NCBI RefSeq assembly: GCF_011927955.1
Contig: NZ_JAATJN010000001.1
Location: forward strand, 3,658,001-3,722,000
DNA length: 64,000 bases
Origin: Brevibacterium marinum
GTDB lineage: Bacteria > Actinomycetota > Actinomycetes > Actinomycetales > Brevibacteriaceae
Direction of reading: 5' to 3'
Made by a program: the position numbers and the translations under genes. Shown piece after piece: positions 51,294-60,696 of this stretch. How positions within the stretch are numbered: the first letter of the stretch is position 1; each line of letters begins with the position of its first letter. The notes beneath the pieces were generated by a model. The model saw only the letters and a list, made by a program, of their open reading frames with translations, did no database searches and was not told the origin of the DNA.

Positions 51294-52301
51294 TCAGTCC
51301 AAGCCCGAGTACGAATGCAGTCCGTTGAAGTACATGTTCACGACGGTGAAGTTGAAGATCACTGTGGCGATGCCGATGAGGTTGAGCACGGCGACCTTCG
51401 TCGGCCCCCACCCGCGTGTGGCGCGGGCGTGCAGGTATGCGGCGTAGATGACCCAGACGACGAATGTCCAGATCTCCTTCGAGTCCCAGCCCCAGTAGCG
51501 GCTCCAGGCCACCTCGGCCCAGATGGCGCCTGCGATGAGGGTGAATGTCCAGGTGATGAATCCGACCGCGGCGATCGTGTAGGAGAACCGTTCCAGGTCG
51601 ACGCTCGAGGGCATGCGGCGCATGAACCTCAGCCACTTCGGATCCTTGCTCTCGTGCACGCTCTTGAGGATCTGGAAGACCGCGAGGAGCGCGGAGATGT
51701 AGAGCAGCGAGGTCGACAGGATCGCGATGGGCACGTGGATGGCGATCCAGTACGAATCGAGTGCCGGGATGAGCTGCGCGGCAGGCGTGTAGAACACGGT
51801 GATGGCCAGTCCCAGGCACAGGAGGACTCCTCCGGCCACGATCGTTCCCAGATAGCGGATGTCCTTCTTGACGTTCACGGTGAGGAAGACGATGACGGTG
51901 ATCGCGGTGGCGGTGAGGACGTACTCCATCATGTTGCCCCACGGCACACGCATCACTGACAGCGCTCGAGTCAGCACAGCCGCCACGTGCAGGACGGCTG
52001 CGAGGACGAGCAGAGATGTGCCGATGCGCGCCCCGCGCCGAGGCCTGTCCTTGCCCGATCCGGTCGTGACCTCGGCCGAGGTCTCCGTCTCGGGCGGGTC
52101 GAGGAGCGCCGTGGTCGTCTTTCTGTTCGTCCGCCGCACCGTCGAGGCCTTGGCGGTGCGGTTCGCCCCCGCCTCTGCCTGCTTGAGTTCTCGCCCGCCG
52201 AACAGGTCGAAGGCATAGAAGATCATGGCAACGGCGTAGACGATCATCGCCGAGATGATGAGCTGGTTCGACCACATTGCGAGGTCAGTGTTGACGTCCA
52301 T
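51294..52301 (-). CDS. ccsB: Cytochrome c biogenesis protein CcsB (ResC)
   Basis: System II heme handling and ligation component, 335 residues with about eight spans. The heme-binding tryptophan-rich motif is EVAWSRYWGWDSKEIWTFVVW near residue 270, with conserved histidines at HVPIAIL and in the final helices (YLHARATRGW). The ATG at 52299-52301 follows GGAGG at 6 bp. It is separated from resB by 116 bp but completes the resA-ccdA-resB-ccsB set. Confidence 0.94.
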   Translation of the reverse strand: MDVNTDLAMWSNQLIISAMIVYAVAMIFYAFDLFGGRELKQAEAGANRTAKASTVRRTNRKTTTALLDPPETETSAEVTTGSGKDRPRRGARIGTSLLVLAAVLHVAAVLTRALSVMRVPWGNMMEYVLTATAITVIVFLTVNVKKDIRYLGTIVAGGVLLCLGLAITVFYTPAAQLIPALDSYWIAIHVPIAILSTSLLYISALLAVFQILKSVHESKDPKWLRFMRRMPSSVDLERFSYTIAAVGFITWTFTLIAGAIWAEVAWSRYWGWDSKEIWTFVVWVIYAAYLHARATRGWGPTKVAVLNLIGIATVIFNFTVVNMYFNGLHSYSGLD

Positions 52302-52417
52302 ACATCCTCCGCACCAACGGTGCTCTTCCATTGCGTTGTGGCTGTGACTGCGTGTCGGGGCAGCCGTGTCGTCGGCGAGCCCGCGACAATTCTACTCCGC
52401 GTAGTACCTAATGCGAA

Positions 52418-54091
52418 TCATCCGTCTCCCCCTGCCGTGCGACCGCCTGCGCCCCGTCGACCGGGGGCCCGGCCGTCAGGGTCGTCGTCCGCATCGTCGT
52501 CGGGGTCGTCCGCGAGGTCCTTCGCCACGTCCTTCGCCGCCCGTTCGACCATCGGGTCCTCACCGCGGGCCAGAGCCGCAACCTCGGCGTGTCCGTCCCT
52601 GATACGGACCCACATGCGTCGGCGGGGAATGAACAGAGACAGGCCGAGTCCCAGCAGCACGGCGATCGCGCTGGCGAGCATGAGGCCCTGTGTCGGATCT
52701 TGAGAGATGTCGACGGCGATGTAGCGTTTGACCCCATCGAAGGTCACAGAACCGCCGTCGGGCAGCTGCTGAGTCTCTCCCTGGGCGAGCTGGATGAGCA
52801 GAGGATTGCCCGAGGCGTCGGTCATCTCCGTCATGTTGTCCGCGTCGAGCGTGTACACGGACTGCGGGCTTCCCGTGTCGAGCCCCAGGTCGCCCGTGTA
52901 TCCGCTCATCACGAGGTAGGGATTGCGCAGGTCCGCGAAGCTCGAGACCAGTTCGCCGTTCTCGTTCTGCGTCGCTGTCGGCAGGAAGACGCCGACGAAG
53001 CCCATCTGGGTGCCGGCGGAGTCGGGGACCTTGATGACCCCCTCGGACGTGTAGCCGGGGTCGCCGCCGTCGGGGATGAACACCTGCGGTCCCGACTGCA
53101 CGACCTGTCCCTTGGCGTCCTTGACCGTGACCTCCGGGGCATAGCCGTTGCCGGTCAGATAGACACCTGTCCCGCCCACACGCACGGGCTCGTTGACCCG
53201 CAGGGTGTGCTTCTCGCTCTGCCCGTCGGCGGTGGTCGTGACCTTCGCGTCGAAGGTCCGGGGCTGGCCGAACTGACTGCCCGGCGCCTGATCGTCGAAG
53301 CTGGCGTCGAAGTCGTCGAGTTTGAGTCGGAAGTCCGGCAGGTTGTCCGCGTCGTAGTAGGACCCGGGTTCGAAGGAGTCGTAGGCGACCAGGGAGTTCG
53401 TGAAGGTGTCGTCCTCGACGAGGATCCTCTGTCCCTCGTATCCGAACAGCGATCCGATCGCCATGGTCAGCGTCGCGACCAGCAGAGCGATGTGGAAGAG
53501 CAGATTGCCCGTCTCGCGCAGGTAGCCGCGTTCGGCCGCGACATGATCGTCGTGTCGCGACGTGCGGTAGCCGAGCTTCTTCAATCGGGCTTCGGCGGTG
53601 TCGAGGAACTCCCGGTCCGCGGTCTCCCGGGATTCGCTCGGATCGCCCGCCGAGGTGAACGTTTCGTATCCGGGCATCCGCCCCAACCGCCTCGGCGCCT
53701 TGGGCGGGGCCGAGCGCATCGCCTTCCAGTGCTGGGCCGACCGTGGGATCACACAGCCGATGAGCGAGACCATCAGGAGCAGGTAGATGGCGGAGAACCA
53801 GATCGAGGAGTAGACGTCGAACATCTGGATGGTGTCGAGGAACCGGCCCCAGCCGCCATTCTGCTCGAGGAATGTGTTGACCCGCCCCGGGTCCTGGATG
53901 CGCTGGGGCAGCAGTGAGCCCGGGATCGCTGCGAGGGCGAGGATGAGGAGGAGGATCAGGGCCACTCGCATGGTGGTCAGCTGGCGCCAGGCCCATCGGC
54001 ACATGCCGATGAATCCCAACTGGGGCTGAGTCACAGCAGATCCGTTCGCGGCGGCCTTGCCACCCGTCCTGTCGGCGGTCTTCTTCGCCAC
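52418..54091 (-). CDS. resB: Cytochrome c biogenesis protein ResB (Ccs1)
   Basis: Partner of CcsB in system II apocytochrome/heme ligation, 557 residues. Three N-terminal spans include MRVALILLLILALAAIPGSLLP and SAIYLLLMVSLIGCVIPRS. A large external domain follows, and a last span (MLASAIAVLLGLGLSLFIPRRRMWVR) precedes a charged tail. The start is a GTG overlapping the ccdA stop by one base (TAGTG). Confidence 0.94.
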   Translation of the reverse strand: MAKKTADRTGGKAAANGSAVTQPQLGFIGMCRWAWRQLTTMRVALILLLILALAAIPGSLLPQRIQDPGRVNTFLEQNGGWGRFLDTIQMFDVYSSIWFSAIYLLLMVSLIGCVIPRSAQHWKAMRSAPPKAPRRLGRMPGYETFTSAGDPSESRETADREFLDTAEARLKKLGYRTSRHDDHVAAERGYLRETGNLLFHIALLVATLTMAIGSLFGYEGQRILVEDDTFTNSLVAYDSFEPGSYYDADNLPDFRLKLDDFDASFDDQAPGSQFGQPRTFDAKVTTTADGQSEKHTLRVNEPVRVGGTGVYLTGNGYAPEVTVKDAKGQVVQSGPQVFIPDGGDPGYTSEGVIKVPDSAGTQMGFVGVFLPTATQNENGELVSSFADLRNPYLVMSGYTGDLGLDTGSPQSVYTLDADNMTEMTDASGNPLLIQLAQGETQQLPDGGSVTFDGVKRYIAVDISQDPTQGLMLASAIAVLLGLGLSLFIPRRRMWVRIRDGHAEVAALARGEDPMVERAAKDVAKDLADDPDDDADDDPDGRAPGRRGAGGRTAGGDG

Positions 54092-54855
54092 TAGATCACC
54101 ACTTCGAAATCATAGATCAGACCCTGCAGGGAGGTCATCCACGCGTTCCACAGACCCGAGGCCATGAAGACGCCCAATACGATGAGCATGATGCCGCCGA
54201 CGCGCACGATCGTCGTCTGGTGCCTGCGCACCCAGGTCAGACGTCCGGCGCCCTTGTGGATCGCCACCGCCAGGATGATGAAGGGAATGCCCAGTCCCAG
54301 GCAGTAGACGAACGCCAGCAGTGCGCCGCGCCAGATCGTGCCGTCACCGCCGAAGCTCACCGACATCGACAGAACCGCCGACAGCGTCGGGCCCACGCAG
54401 GGTGCCCAGCCGAGGGCGAAGGTGGCGCCGAGCACCGGCGCACCCCAGAGCCCGGCTTTGGGCCGCGCCTGGATCCGGTGCTCGCTCTGGAGAAGGCCGA
54501 AACCACCCATGAAGACGAAGCCGGCGATGACGACGACGATGCCGAGGATCCTGATGAGCACGCCCTGCCACTGTGAGAACAGCGCGCCCAGGGCCGAGAA
54601 GCCGGTTCCCAGGACGACGAAGACGACGGTGAACCCGAGTACGAACAACGCGATCCCGACGACGACACGCCAGGTTTCCTTGTCTTTGAGGGAGGACCCG
54701 CTCAGCCCCGTGACATAACCGACGTAACCGGGGACCAACGGCAGCACGCAGGGTGAGACGAAGGAGACGAGTCCGGCCAGTGCGGCCGCACCGGCGGCCA
54801 GGATCAGCGGCCCGCTGAGAACCGTTTGGGCGAACTCCGCCCCGATCCCACTCAC
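54091..54855 (-). CDS. ccdA: Cytochrome c-type biogenesis protein CcdA
   Basis: Membrane thiol-disulfide carrier (short DsbD type) that passes electrons to ResA, 254 residues and six spans. Conserved elements are LVSFVSPCVLPLVPGYVGYV (first redox Cys with PCVLP) and LGWAPCVGPTLSAVL (second Cys). It overlaps resA by 4 bp and resB by 1 bp. Confidence 0.96.
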   Translation of the reverse strand: MSGIGAEFAQTVLSGPLILAAGAAALAGLVSFVSPCVLPLVPGYVGYVTGLSGSSLKDKETWRVVVGIALFVLGFTVVFVVLGTGFSALGALFSQWQGVLIRILGIVVVIAGFVFMGGFGLLQSEHRIQARPKAGLWGAPVLGATFALGWAPCVGPTLSAVLSMSVSFGGDGTIWRGALLAFVYCLGLGIPFIILAVAIHKGAGRLTWVRRHQTTIVRVGGIMLIVLGVFMASGLWNAWMTSLQGLIYDFEVVI

Positions 54856-55529
54856 TCCGCCTGCACGTCCTCGATGAGTCCCTTGAGCGTCGATTCGTCG
54901 ACCTCTCCGACGACGCGGGCCGCGGCACGACCCTTCGCATCGAGGACGACCGTCGACGGAGTCGCCTGCGGCGGGAGGACACCGGAGAGCAGTGCCACCA
55001 TGTCGCCGTCGGTGTCGAGCATGTTCGCATAGGGAACCTGGTAGTTCGAGATGAAGGCGTCGGCGGCGGCTTCCTGGTCACGGACGTTGACGCCGAGGAA
55101 CTGGACCTCATCGTCGAACTCCTCGGCCAGAGACTTCAGCGCCGGGGCCTCCTTCCGACACGGCGGGCAGGCCGCGTACCAGAGGTTGATGACGACGGGG
55201 GTCGGTCTGATGCCGGACAGGGACATCGATTTCCCGTCGAGGGTCTCGAACTTCAGGTCCAGCGGCTGGCCGCGGTCGTCCTTCGGCACCTGCGACACGA
55301 CACCGGAACCGGACACATACCCCTGGTCGGATCCGGCCTGATCGGCCAGTTCGTCGTTCTCGCTGCACGCGCTGAGCACAACAGCGGCACCGGCGATGAG
55401 TCCGGTCAGGACGGTGCGGCGGCTCTTCGGACCCCGAGGGTCCAGCCGCTTGCGGCCGTCGTTCGGTTTGCGGTGGTCATTCGGTTTGCGGTGGTCGTTT
55501 CGGTCAAAGGGATTGTGGCGCGAGGTCAT
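54852..55529 (-). CDS. resA: Thiol-disulfide oxidoreductase ResA/TlpA-like, Tat-type lipoprotein
   Basis: Reduces apocytochrome c cysteines outside the membrane, 225 residues. The N-terminus is basic with a repeat of HRKPND, then a twin-arginine signal (KSRRTVLTGLIAGAAVVLSAC) ending in a lipobox. The thioredoxin-fold domain has NLWYAACPPCRKEAPALK with the CxxC active site (CPPC) and VVLDAKGRAAARVVGEVD. The ATG at 55527-55529 overlaps the phosphatase stop by 4 bp. Confidence 0.92.
   Translation of the reverse strand: MTSRHNPFDRNDHRKPNDHRKPNDGRKRLDPRGPKSRRTVLTGLIAGAAVVLSACSENDELADQAGSDQGYVSGSGVVSQVPKDDRGQPLDLKFETLDGKSMSLSGIRPTPVVINLWYAACPPCRKEAPALKSLAEEFDDEVQFLGVNVRDQEAAADAFISNYQVPYANMLDTDGDMVALLSGVLPPQATPSTVVLDAKGRAAARVVGEVDESTLKGLIEDVQAE
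55461..55496. repeat. In-frame 18-bp repeat in the resA 5' region
   Basis: Two 18-bp units (55461-55478, 55479-55496) differ at one base and share TTCGGTTTGCGGTGGTC. They encode HRKPND twice before the Tat signal; a partial third copy adjoins on each side. Confidence 0.75.
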
Positions 55530-56167
55530 GCTCCCGCCACCGCTTGGCCGGGCTGCAGGTCGGCACAGATACTCTCGTAATTCACGGTCACCAGTGTGGA
55601 TGATTCGAATGTGAAACTCGTGATAGATGCCAGGTCGCATTCCCGTCTCCGGGGGTCGTGGACGAGCGAGCGCTGCTCGCCGGCCAGGCGTGTCATCCAG
55701 ATCGGCAGCTGGTGGGAGACGATGACGCCTTCGGCGTCGGGCCCGTGCTTGGCCAGCTTCGCGCGCAGGCTGGCCATGGCCGCCTGCATGCGCAGGGCGA
55801 TCTGCTTGTACGGCTCACCCCAGGACGGTGTCAGCGGGTTGTACAGACGCAGCAGATTGCGCGGCTCGGCCAGTTTCCGACCGTTGAGCTTCTGTCCCTC
55901 GAAGGAGTTCGCCGCTTCGATCACACGATCGTCGGTGAACACGGGCAGATCGAGCTGTTCACGCAGCGGTGCGATCGTCTGCTGTGCTCGCAGCAGCGGG
56001 GAGCACACGAGTTCGGCAGGGTGCGCCGAGGCGGCTGCGAAGTGTTCGCCGACCCGGCGGGCCATCTCGTGGCCTCGGTCGGTGAGGCCGAAGTTCGGCA
56101 GTCGACCGTAGAGGATGCCCTCGGGATTGTCGACCTCTCCGTGCCGGACCAGGTGGATCGTGGTCAT
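55526..56167 (-). CDS. Histidine phosphatase family protein
   Basis: A 213-residue phosphoglycerate-mutase-like phosphatase. The phospho-histidine motif is [20 protein letters not shown] and the second half has [11 protein letters not shown] with the second His. Genes of this family commonly sit between hemL and resA in actinobacteria. Its substrate is unknown. It overlaps both hemL and resA by 4 bp. Confidence 0.9.
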   Translation of the reverse strand: MTTIHLVRHGEVDNPEGILYGRLPNFGLTDRGHEMARRVGEHFAAASAHPAELVCSPLLRAQQTIAPLREQLDLPVFTDDRVIEAANSFEGQKLNGRKLAEPRNLLRLYNPLTPSWGEPYKQIALRMQAAMASLRAKLAKHGPDAEGVIVSHQLPIWMTRLAGEQRSLVHDPRRRECDLASITSFTFESSTLVTVNYESICADLQPGQAVAGA

Positions 56168-57516
56168 GATCGAGCCTGCGCCGAGCCGTTCGGGTTCGGC
56201 ACCCGGGCGGCGGCCTTCGCAGCGGCGGGCAGGGCCGCGATGATCCGCTCGAGGATCTCGTCGGTGTGTGCGTAGGAGAGGAACCAGGCTTCGAAGGCAC
56301 TCGGCGGCATGTGGATCCCCTGGTCGAGCATCGCATTGAAGAAGGCCGAGTACTGTTCGACGTTCTGGCTGCGTGCGTCCTCGTAGTCGACGACCTCGCG
56401 GTCGGTGAAGAAGACGGAGAACATCGAGTTCGCCGACTGGATCGTGTGCTCCACGCCTTCGGCGTCCAGGCTCGCGGCGACCGCGGGCCGGAGGACGTCG
56501 GCGGCGCGTGAGATGTGGGAATACACGTCGAGTTCGGTCGTCAGCTTCAGCGTGGTCAGGCCCGCGGCCGTGGCGACGGGGTTCCCGGACAGGGTTCCGG
56601 CCTGGTAGACGGGGCCGGTCGGCGCCAGATGCTCCATCACCTCGGCGCGGCCCCCGAAGGCCGCGGCGGGGAAGCCGCCGCCCATGACCTTGCCGAAGGT
56701 GAACAGGTCCGCGGGTCCTTCCGGGTAGCCGAGCGTGTCGGCCTCATATCCGTACCAGCCTGCGGCGGAGACGCGAAAACCGGTCATCACCTCGTCGCTG
56801 ATCATCAACGCACCGTGGGCCTTCGTCAAGCGCCGGATGGTGTTGGTGAAGCCGTCGCGCGGTGGCACCACGCCCATGTTTCCGGGGCTGGCCTCGGTGA
56901 TGACGCAGGCGATCTCCTCGCCGTGTTCGGCGAAGACGGCTTCCAGCCCGGCCGCATCGTTGTAGTCGACGACGATGGTGTCCGAAGCCTGGGCTCCGGT
57001 CACGCCCGGGGTGTCCGGCAGGGAGAAGGTGGCCAGACCGGATCCGGCCTGGGCCAGGAGAGAGTCGACGTGACCGTGGTAGCAGCCGGCGAACTTCACG
57101 ATCTTCGCCCGCCCGGTGTATCCACGGGCCAGGCGGATCGCGCTCATGGTCGCCTCGGTGCCCGAGGACACGAGCCTGACCTCATCGACGGGATCGACGC
57201 GGGCGACGATCTCCTCGGCGAGCTCGACCTCACCGGTCGAGGGGGTGCCGAAGGAGAAGCCCTTGACCGCGGCCTGCTGCACGGCGTCGAGCACCTCGGG
57301 ACGGGAGTGGCCCATGATCATGGGCCCCCACGAGCCGATGAGGTCGATGTAGTCGTTGCCATCGGCGTCGCGCAGCCAGGCTCCGGTTGCCGAGGTGATG
57401 AAGCGGGGGGTGCCGCCGACGGCTTTGAAGGCCCGCACCGGCGAGTTCACACCACCGGGGATGACGTGTTCGGCGCGCTCGAACAGCGCCGCCGAGTTCG
57501 CGGTCTCGTATTTCAT
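56164..57516 (-). CDS. hemL: Glutamate-1-semialdehyde 2,1-aminomutase
   Basis: PLP enzyme making 5-aminolevulinate from glutamate-1-semialdehyde, 450 residues. Conserved: [19 protein letters not shown] near the start, [26 protein letters not shown], and [17 protein letters not shown] with the PLP lysine. It follows marR by 69 bp. Together with the fused HemA it provides the C5 route to heme. Confidence 0.97.
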   Translation of the reverse strand: MKYETANSAALFERAEHVIPGGVNSPVRAFKAVGGTPRFITSATGAWLRDADGNDYIDLIGSWGPMIMGHSRPEVLDAVQQAAVKGFSFGTPSTGEVELAEEIVARVDPVDEVRLVSSGTEATMSAIRLARGYTGRAKIVKFAGCYHGHVDSLLAQAGSGLATFSLPDTPGVTGAQASDTIVVDYNDAAGLEAVFAEHGEEIACVITEASPGNMGVVPPRDGFTNTIRRLTKAHGALMISDEVMTGFRVSAAGWYGYEADTLGYPEGPADLFTFGKVMGGGFPAAAFGGRAEVMEHLAPTGPVYQAGTLSGNPVATAAGLTTLKLTTELDVYSHISRAADVLRPAVAASLDAEGVEHTIQSANSMFSVFFTDREVVDYEDARSQNVEQYSAFFNAMLDQGIHMPPSAFEAWFLSYAHTDEILERIIAALPAAAKAAARVPNPNGSAQARS

Positions 57517-57585
57517 GGGTCCTCCTGAAGAAGTCGTCGGATCGATGGTCGGATCAGATGATGTCAGCTGGTGGTTCTCGTGGAC

Positions 57586-58101
57586 TCAGCCGCCGGGAAC
57601 CGGTGGCTCGCCTTCGGAGGGAATCCTGTCGACGGGCCCCTTGCCGATCTCGCGCATATGCGCGGTGACCTTGCCGAAGACGCGGCCCAGAGTCTCCATC
57701 TCCTCCGGGTCGAGCAGGTCCACCAGGTGCTCGCGGACGCCGACCACATGCGAGGGTGCGACCGCGACGAGGAGCTCCCAGCCGGCCTCAGTCATCTGGC
57801 AGTTGACGCCGCGCCCGTCCTCGGGGATCGAGAAGCGTTCGAGCAGTCCCCTCTTCTCCATCCGAGCCACGCTGTGGGTCAGACGCGAACGCGACATCGT
57901 CGTATCCGTGGCCAGCAGCGCCATGCGCATTGTCCGGTTCTCGTGCTCGCTCAGGCGCACGAGGATCTCGTATTCGGGCATGCCGATGCCGTGGTTCTCG
58001 CGCAGCTCCTTGTCCAGCTGCACGGTCAAAAGCTGAGAGCCTGTGAGGTAGCTCCTCCAGGCTTTCTGGTCGAGGGTGCTCAGCCAACGCGGTTCGCTCA
58101 T
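57586..58101 (-). CDS. MarR-family transcriptional regulator
   Basis: A 171-residue winged-helix regulator: [29 protein letters not shown], then the recognition region [23 protein letters not shown] and the wing [15 protein letters not shown]. It lies inside the heme gene run, overlapping hemB by 4 bp. That position suggests it could sense heme, porphyrin or redox state, but no ligand can be read from the sequence. Confidence 0.92.
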   Translation of the reverse strand: MSEPRWLSTLDQKAWRSYLTGSQLLTVQLDKELRENHGIGMPEYEILVRLSEHENRTMRMALLATDTTMSRSRLTHSVARMEKRGLLERFSIPEDGRGVNCQMTEAGWELLVAVAPSHVVGVREHLVDLLDPEEMETLGRVFGKVTAHMREIGKGPVDRIPSEGEPPVPGG

Positions 58102-59102
58102 GAGCGTGCTCCCGATGCCCCACCCTTGAGTCCCTGTGCTACCTCCGTGGCCCAGTAGGTGAGGATCGCGTCGGCACCGGCTCGTTTGAAGCCGATGAGT
58201 GATTCTTCGATCGCCCGTTCACGGTCGATGGCTCCGGCGGCGGCCGCGAATTCGACCATCGCGTACTCCCCCGACACCTGGTAAGCCCACACGGGCACCG
58301 GCGACTCACAGGCGACCTCGGCGAGCACGTCGAGGTAGGGCGTGCCGGGCTTGACCATGACGACATCGGCGCCTTCGGCCAGGTCGAGCTCGAGTTCGCG
58401 CATGGCCTCACGGCCGTTCGCGGGATCCTGCTGGTAGGTTTTGCGGTCGCCCTGAAGCTCCGAGTCCACGGCCTCACGGAAGGGACCGAAGAACGCAGAG
58501 GCGTACTTCGCGGAGTAGGCCATGACGACGACGTCGGTGAAGCCTTCGAGGTCGAGCGCCTCCCGGCAGGCCGCGACCTGGCCGTCCATCATGCCCGACA
58601 GTCCCAGAACCTGTGCACCGGCTTGCGCCTGGGCGAGGGCCATCGAGGCGTACCGGTCCAACGTCGCGTCGTTGTCGACGCCGCCGTGCGCGTCGAGGAC
58701 TCCGCAGTGTCCGTGGGAGGTGAATTCATCGAGGCAGAGGTCGGCCATGATGACCGTCGAGTCGCCGAGGTCGTCCCGCAGCAGCGTCAGCGCGCGATTG
58801 AGGATTCCCTCGGGGTCATCGGCCTGGGATCCGTCGTCGTCCTTGTGCTCGGGGATGCCGAACAGCATGAGTCCGCCGACTCCGGCCTCGACGGCTTCGC
58901 GGGCCGCGTCGAGCAGCGAGTCGAGGGTGTGCTGGACGACGCCGGGCATGCTGTCCAGCGGCGCGGGCTCGTTCAGCGTCTCCTTAACGAACATGGGCAG
59001 GATGAGATCGGCCGGGTGCACACGCACCTCGGAGACGAGTCGGCGCAGGGCCGGTGTCGTCCGCAGGCGGCGGGGCCGTACGGTTCCGGGGACCAATGTC
59101 AT
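58098..59102 (-). CDS. hemB: Delta-aminolevulinic acid dehydratase (porphobilinogen synthase)
   Basis: Condenses two 5-aminolevulinates to porphobilinogen, 334 residues. Features include [17 protein letters not shown], metal/substrate region [17 protein letters not shown], active-site Lys in [18 protein letters not shown] and [12 protein letters not shown]. The ATG at 59100-59102 lies one base after the hemD stop; a longer open frame upstream is not supported. Confidence 0.97.
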   Translation of the reverse strand: MTLVPGTVRPRRLRTTPALRRLVSEVRVHPADLILPMFVKETLNEPAPLDSMPGVVQHTLDSLLDAAREAVEAGVGGLMLFGIPEHKDDDGSQADDPEGILNRALTLLRDDLGDSTVIMADLCLDEFTSHGHCGVLDAHGGVDNDATLDRYASMALAQAQAGAQVLGLSGMMDGQVAACREALDLEGFTDVVVMAYSAKYASAFFGPFREAVDSELQGDRKTYQQDPANGREAMRELELDLAEGADVVMVKPGTPYLDVLAEVACESPVPVWAYQVSGEYAMVEFAAAAGAIDRERAIEESLIGFKRAGADAILTYWATEVAQGLKGGASGARS

Positions 59103-59103
59103 G

Positions 59104-60696
59104 TCAGGCCTTCTTTCTGCGGCGCTTCTGGCTGGGACGCGTCGGGGTGATCCCCGCCGCCAGGTCGTCCTCGCGTGCGGACAGCGCGAATTCGACCAGT
59201 CCGTCGATGAGGGAGGTGAGATTGGCTTCTTCGGCGAGGACGTCGACACGCAGGCCGTGTTCGGCCGCAGTGTTCGCCGTGGCCGGCCCGATGCAGCAGA
59301 TCACCGAGGTGGGTGAGGGTTTGCCGGCGATGCCGACGAGGTTGCGCACGGTGGATGAGGAGGTGAAGAGGAACGCGTCGAAGTCGCCGGCCTTGATCGC
59401 CTCGCGGATGGGGGCCGGCGGCGGTGAGGCGCGCACGGTCCGGTAGGCGGTGACGTCGTCCGGATCCCAGCCCTTCTCGAGCAGACCTGCCACGAGCACC
59501 TCCGTGGCGATGTCTGCGCGCGGCAGCAGCACCGTGTTCATGGGGTCGATGTCGTCGACGTAGTCCGGCCAGGCCGCGGCCAGACCGCGGGCCGAATGCT
59601 CGCCGTCTGGAACGAGGTCGGGGGTGATTCCCCAGTCGATGAGTGAGGCGGCGGTGCGCCCGCCGACGGCCGCGACCTTGACGCCGGAGAGGGAACGGGA
59701 GTCGAGGCCGAAGTCCTCGAACCACATGCGCACGGCACGGACGGCGTTGACAGAGGTGAAGCCGACCCATTCGTAGGAACCGTCGACGAGTCCGCGGATG
59801 GCCTTCTCCATCTGGGTCGGCGTGCGCGGGGGCTGAACGGCGATCGTCGGCACGACCGTGCCGACGGCACCCAGCTCACCGAGCGCCTCGGCGGTGGAGG
59901 TGCCCTGTTCCTTCGTTCTGGGGATGAGGACCTGCCACCCGAAGAGCGGTTTGGTCTCGAACCAGCTGAGTGCGCCCCGGGACTCCACGCCCTGTCCCAT
60001 GATGACCACCATTCGATCTCCTCCGCCCTGTGCCATCGTCAGCGCCTGTCCCAGGCTGGTCTCCACACTCGTCTGATCGGTGGTGGAGATGCCCCAGCCC
60101 AGCAGCACCTTCGTGTCCTCGGCCCAGCCGTCGTCGAGCAGGGAGCGGATCGCCTGCTCGTGATCGGCCGTAGTGCCCGTGAGCACGTGGGTCGTGTTGC
60201 GGTGGCGGGAGACGTCGACATGGGTCTGCGGTCCGGCCTCGATGAAGCGGACCGAGCGGACGCGGTTCGTCGTCAGTGCAGTGCCAGTGTATGCGGAGGT
60301 CGCTGCGGAGAGCCCGACTCCGGGCACGATCTCGACCTCGACCTCGGCCTTGCGGCACACGGCTGCCTCCGCTGTCGTCGGAGTGAAGATGATTCCGTCG
60401 TCGGAGCTCAGACGCACGACGGTCTTGTCGGGTCGGGCCAGTTCGGCGAGTTTGCGTCCCCGTGTGGAGGCGGTGGCGCCGAGCTGCGCGGCCTCGATGA
60501 TCTCGGTGGCCTGAGGAACGTAGGCCGTGACGATCTCGGAGTGCACATCGGTGTCGTAGACGACGATCTCGGCGCTTGCGAGGATGTCCGCACCGCGGAT
60601 CGTCATCAGACCCGACTCACCCGGACCGCTGCCGATGAACACGACGCGAGGTGAGACGGGCAGAAGGCGACGGGGCTGGACCTGACCGGTTGTCAT
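59104..60696 (-). CDS. hemD: Uroporphyrinogen-III synthase fused to a degenerate SUMT-like domain
   Basis: A 530-residue two-domain protein. Residues about 12-250 resemble SUMT ([20 protein letters not shown]), but the substrate motif reads [18 protein letters not shown] instead of the KGGDPF-FGRGGEE pattern in the separate CobA. Residues about 265-510 are uroporphyrinogen-III synthase ([60 protein letters not shown]). The tail is basic. Starts with a 4-bp overlap on hemA-hemC. SUMT activity of the first domain is doubtful. Confidence 0.92.
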   Translation of the reverse strand: MTTGQVQPRRLLPVSPRVVFIGSGPGESGLMTIRGADILASAEIVVYDTDVHSEIVTAYVPQATEIIEAAQLGATASTRGRKLAELARPDKTVVRLSSDDGIIFTPTTAEAAVCRKAEVEVEIVPGVGLSAATSAYTGTALTTNRVRSVRFIEAGPQTHVDVSRHRNTTHVLTGTTADHEQAIRSLLDDGWAEDTKVLLGWGISTTDQTSVETSLGQALTMAQGGGDRMVVIMGQGVESRGALSWFETKPLFGWQVLIPRTKEQGTSTAEALGELGAVGTVVPTIAVQPPRTPTQMEKAIRGLVDGSYEWVGFTSVNAVRAVRMWFEDFGLDSRSLSGVKVAAVGGRTAASLIDWGITPDLVPDGEHSARGLAAAWPDYVDDIDPMNTVLLPRADIATEVLVAGLLEKGWDPDDVTAYRTVRASPPPAPIREAIKAGDFDAFLFTSSSTVRNLVGIAGKPSPTSVICCIGPATANTAAEHGLRVDVLAEEANLTSLIDGLVEFALSAREDDLAAGITPTRPSQKRRRKKA

